Assembly: GCA_008501835.1 (NCBI GenBank)
Contig: QQUB01000475.1
Coordinates: 1-7,544, forward strand
Length of the DNA stretch: 7,544 nt
From: Bacteroidota bacterium
GTDB lineage: Bacteria; Bacteroidota; Bacteroidia; Chitinophagales; Saprospiraceae
Direction of reading: 5' to 3'
Made by a program: the position numbers and the translations under genes. Below the pieces are notes generated by a model that saw nothing but the letters and a program-made list of their open reading frames with translations, was not told the DNA's origin and did no database searches. Shown in pieces: positions 5,877 through 7,544 of the stretch; positions within the stretch are counted from its first letter, which is position 1, and each line of letters opens with the position of its first letter.

Positions 5877-6986
5877 ATGCGGTTTGCCGAGGTAATAGGA
5901 CAGCAGGCGGTTAAGGACGATCTCCATCAAATGGTGGCTGCTGATCGTCTGCCACATGCGCTTTTGTTCCTTGGGCCCGGCGGTAGTGGAAAATTGGCTT
6001 TAGCCTTAGCGCTGGCACAATATGTTCTTTGTAGCAATCCTTCAGAAGAGGAGGCATGTGGTGAATGTGCAGAGTGTTCGAAAGTGGAAAAACTGATCCA
6101 CCCTGATCTCCATTTTTCATTTCCAACGGTGGGCACAAATGTTACCAGTGATACCTTCTTGTCGCAATGGCGGGAAGCCTTGCTGGAAAACCCCTATATG
6201 GATGTTAATGAATGGCTGCAAAGAATCGGGGCGGAGAACAAACAGGGTAATATTAATAAACAGGAGTGTGTGAATATCATTCACAAACTGAGTCTGAAAA
6301 CTTTTACCACTAACCGCAAGATTTTGATCATGTGGTTGCCGGAATACCTGGGAAAAGAGGGTAACCGCTTACTGAAACTGATTGAGGAGCCACCCGAACA
6401 AACGCTTTTTATTCTCGTAGCGGAAAATCAGGAACTCATTTTGAATACTATCCTGTCCCGCTGCCAGATCGTCAAGGTCAACGGACTTGCTGACGAAACT
6501 ATCATGGAAGCATTGAAGGCCCTGGAAAATGTGGATCAGTCCACTGCTGCCACTGCTGCACAATTGTCTGACGGGAATTATAATGAAGCTCTGAAATTTG
6601 CCAGGAGCAAACAGAATGATCATGCCCAGCTCTTTTTGGATTGGTTGCGCTTATGTTACCAGGGCAATGGAGTGAAACTGGTCAGCTGGGCTGAAAAAAT
6701 AGCAACCCTTGGCCGGGAAAATCAAAAACAGTTTATCCAGTATGCACTGCATTTTCTCAGGGAGTACCTGGTGCTCAAAATGACCGAAAAGGAAATTATA
6801 AGATTACAGGGCACAGAGCTGGAAACAGCTAAGAAATTGATGCCTTTGATAGCATTTGACCAAATTGAAAAAATAGTAAACCTGCTTTCGGAACAAGCTT
6901 ATTATGTGGAAAGAAATGCTAATCCGAAAGTTTTATTTCTGAGTGCTTCCATCGAGGTGAACAGGATTTTGAAGCGAAGGCAGTAG
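5877..6986 (+). CDS. holB: DNA polymerase III clamp-loader subunit delta'
   Basis: A 369-residue AAA+ subunit of the clamp loader that helps open and place the beta sliding clamp on primed DNA. Motifs: FAEVIGQQ at 3-10; a P-loop-like GPGGSGK at 33-39; four zinc-binding cysteines C52, C61, C64 and C67; NRLLKLIEEPPEQTLFILV at 163-181; and the sensor-1 SRC motif at 194-196, typical of clamp loaders. The rest is the helical C-terminal collar. The P-loop ends GKL, not GK(S/T), and the Walker B position reads WLPE, not DE, so this subunit probably does not hydrolyse ATP, as expected of many delta' proteins. Start choice: the sequence reads TGA-TTG-ATG at 5871-5879, so only TTG 5874 or ATG 5877 are possible. 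I prefer ATG; the other choice adds one residue. A ricT-like gene follows 99 bp downstream on the same strand. Confidence 0.93.
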   Translation: MRFAEVIGQQAVKDDLHQMVAADRLPHALLFLGPGGSGKLALALALAQYVLCSNPSEEEACGECAECSKVEKLIHPDLHFSFPTVGTNVTSDTFLSQWREALLENPYMDVNEWLQRIGAENKQGNINKQECVNIIHKLSLKTFTTNRKILIMWLPEYLGKEGNRLLKLIEEPPEQTLFILVAENQELILNTILSRCQIVKVNGLADETIMEALKALENVDQSTAATAAQLSDGNYNEALKFARSKQNDHAQLFLDWLRLCYQGNGVKLVSWAEKIATLGRENQKQFIQYALHFLREYLVLKMTEKEIIRLQGTELETAKKLMPLIAFDQIEKIVNLLSEQAYYVERNANPKVLFLSASIEVNRILKRRQ

Positions 6987-7017
6987 CCTCAGAACTCAAC
7001 CAGAACACGGATCAATG

Positions 7018-7054
7018 AAACGACCAAATGTCGATCGACGATCGCAGGTTGTTT
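7018..7054 (+). other. Nested stem-loop in the holB-ricT spacer
   Basis: AAACGACC at 7018-7025 pairs with GGTTGTTT at 7047-7054 (one G-T pair). Inside it CGATC 7032-7036 pairs with GATCG 7040-7044, and the region also contains the perfect palindrome GTCGATCGAC at 7030-7039. It begins 31 nt after the holB stop and ends 31 nt before the ricT ATG. There is no proper T-tail, so it is more likely an mRNA structure or protein site than a terminator. Confidence 0.4.
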
Positions 7055-7085
7055 TATCCGTAGTTCTTCAAAATATATAGTAGAG

Positions 7086-7544
7086 ATGTCATGTAACGGA
7101 TGTGCCTCCAAGAGCAATGGGGGATGTAACAGATTAAATACCTATGATTGGCTCAGTGCCATGCACATTGATGACCCTTTACCGTTTAACATTGTTGAAG
7201 TAAGTTTTAAGGACGGAGCCAGAAAAGGGTTTTTTCATAATCAGGATTTCATTAATGCCATTACCGGGGACATGGTTGTGGTCGAGTCTAAAAACGGCTA
7301 TGACCTTGGACGGATTTCTCTTTCCGGGGAATTAGTGCGTTTGCAGATGTCCAAAAAAAGGGTGTCGGAAGAAAAAGTGGTACACAAGATCTTGCGTATC
7401 GCTACCGACAGGGACCTCGAGCGGCAAAAGGAATTTCGTGCCAAGGAAATGCAGACCATGATCCGGTCACGGGTAATTGCCAGGACGCTTGACCTCGAGA
7501 TGAAGATAGGAGATGTCGAATATCAGGCAGATGGTCGTAAGGCC
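7086..7544 (+). CDS. ricT: PSP1-domain protein, RicT/YaaT-like (3' end outside the window)
   Basis: The first 153 codons, open to the window edge with no stop. The N-terminus MSCNGCASKSNGGCNRLN has three cysteines (C3, C6, C14), followed by YDWL and then the PSP1-type region (IVEVSFKDGARKGFF, GDMVVVESKNGYDLGRISL, RQKEFRAKEM, LDLEMKIGDVEYQADGRKA). In B. subtilis, RicT works with RicA and RicF in an Fe-S complex that affects RNase Y-dependent mRNA maturation, competence, biofilm and sporulation. Whether Bacteroidota have the same partners is unclear to me. Cys-rich N-termini ending in a GCN(K/R)L-like motif are what I recall for Bacteroidota members, and this one seems short compared with those. 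The ATG at 7086 is the only start: no in-frame ATG, GTG or TTG lies between the holB stop region and it. Adjacency to holB matches the B. subtilis holB-yaaT order. The family call is firm; the symbol is by homology of a partial protein. Confidence 0.87.
   Translation, partial: MSCNGCASKSNGGCNRLNTYDWLSAMHIDDPLPFNIVEVSFKDGARKGFFHNQDFINAITGDMVVVESKNGYDLGRISLSGELVRLQMSKKRVSEEKVVHKILRIATDRDLERQKEFRAKEMQTMIRSRVIARTLDLEMKIGDVEYQADGRKA

Overview
The window looks like a chromosomal segment of a member of the Bacteroidota, and the style of the secreted proteins suggests the Saprospiria. The evidence is two adjacent secreted proteins with a C-terminal type IX secretion (T9SS) type A sorting domain, TAnnTTTG-like promoter elements, weak or absent Shine-Dalgarno sequences, and a holB gene next to a PSP1-domain (RicT-like) gene. 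The lineage is an inference from family knowledge; there is no rRNA or other direct taxonomic marker here.

Left part (1-3371, minus strand): two genes for secreted T9SS cargo. The upstream one (2092-2952) encodes a 286-residue protein of unknown function. Ten bases after it comes a 666-residue leucine-rich-repeat protein (81-2081) with about 20 LRR units. Inside it is a clear higher-order repeat: three copies of a 70-residue, three-LRR block. The non-coding DNA flanking this pair is rich in short repeats: a doubled 13-mer at 17-50, a 38-bp palindrome at 3089-3126, an 8-bp tandem at 3263-3283 and a four-unit 10-bp tandem at 3314-3353.

Middle part (3372-5506, minus strand): two housekeeping genes. 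One encodes ribose-phosphate pyrophosphokinase (prs), which makes PRPP for nucleotide, His and Trp synthesis. The other encodes a long-chain trans-polyprenyl diphosphate synthase, probably for the menaquinone side chain. The 233-bp gap between them holds a promoter candidate for prs and a strong hairpin.

Right part (5877-7544, plus strand): divergent from the polyprenyl synthase gene across a 370-bp non-coding region are holB (clamp-loader delta' subunit) and, 99 bp downstream, the first 153 codons of a ricT/yaaT-like PSP1-domain gene that runs off the window. A holB-yaaT pairing is also known in Bacillus subtilis, so this is a conserved neighbourhood.

I see no mobile element, CRISPR array, tRNA or rRNA, and no convincing new multi-gene system. 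The most interesting points are the 70-residue super-repeat, the cluster of different intergenic repeats between the cargo genes and prs, and the hairpin in the probable prs leader.
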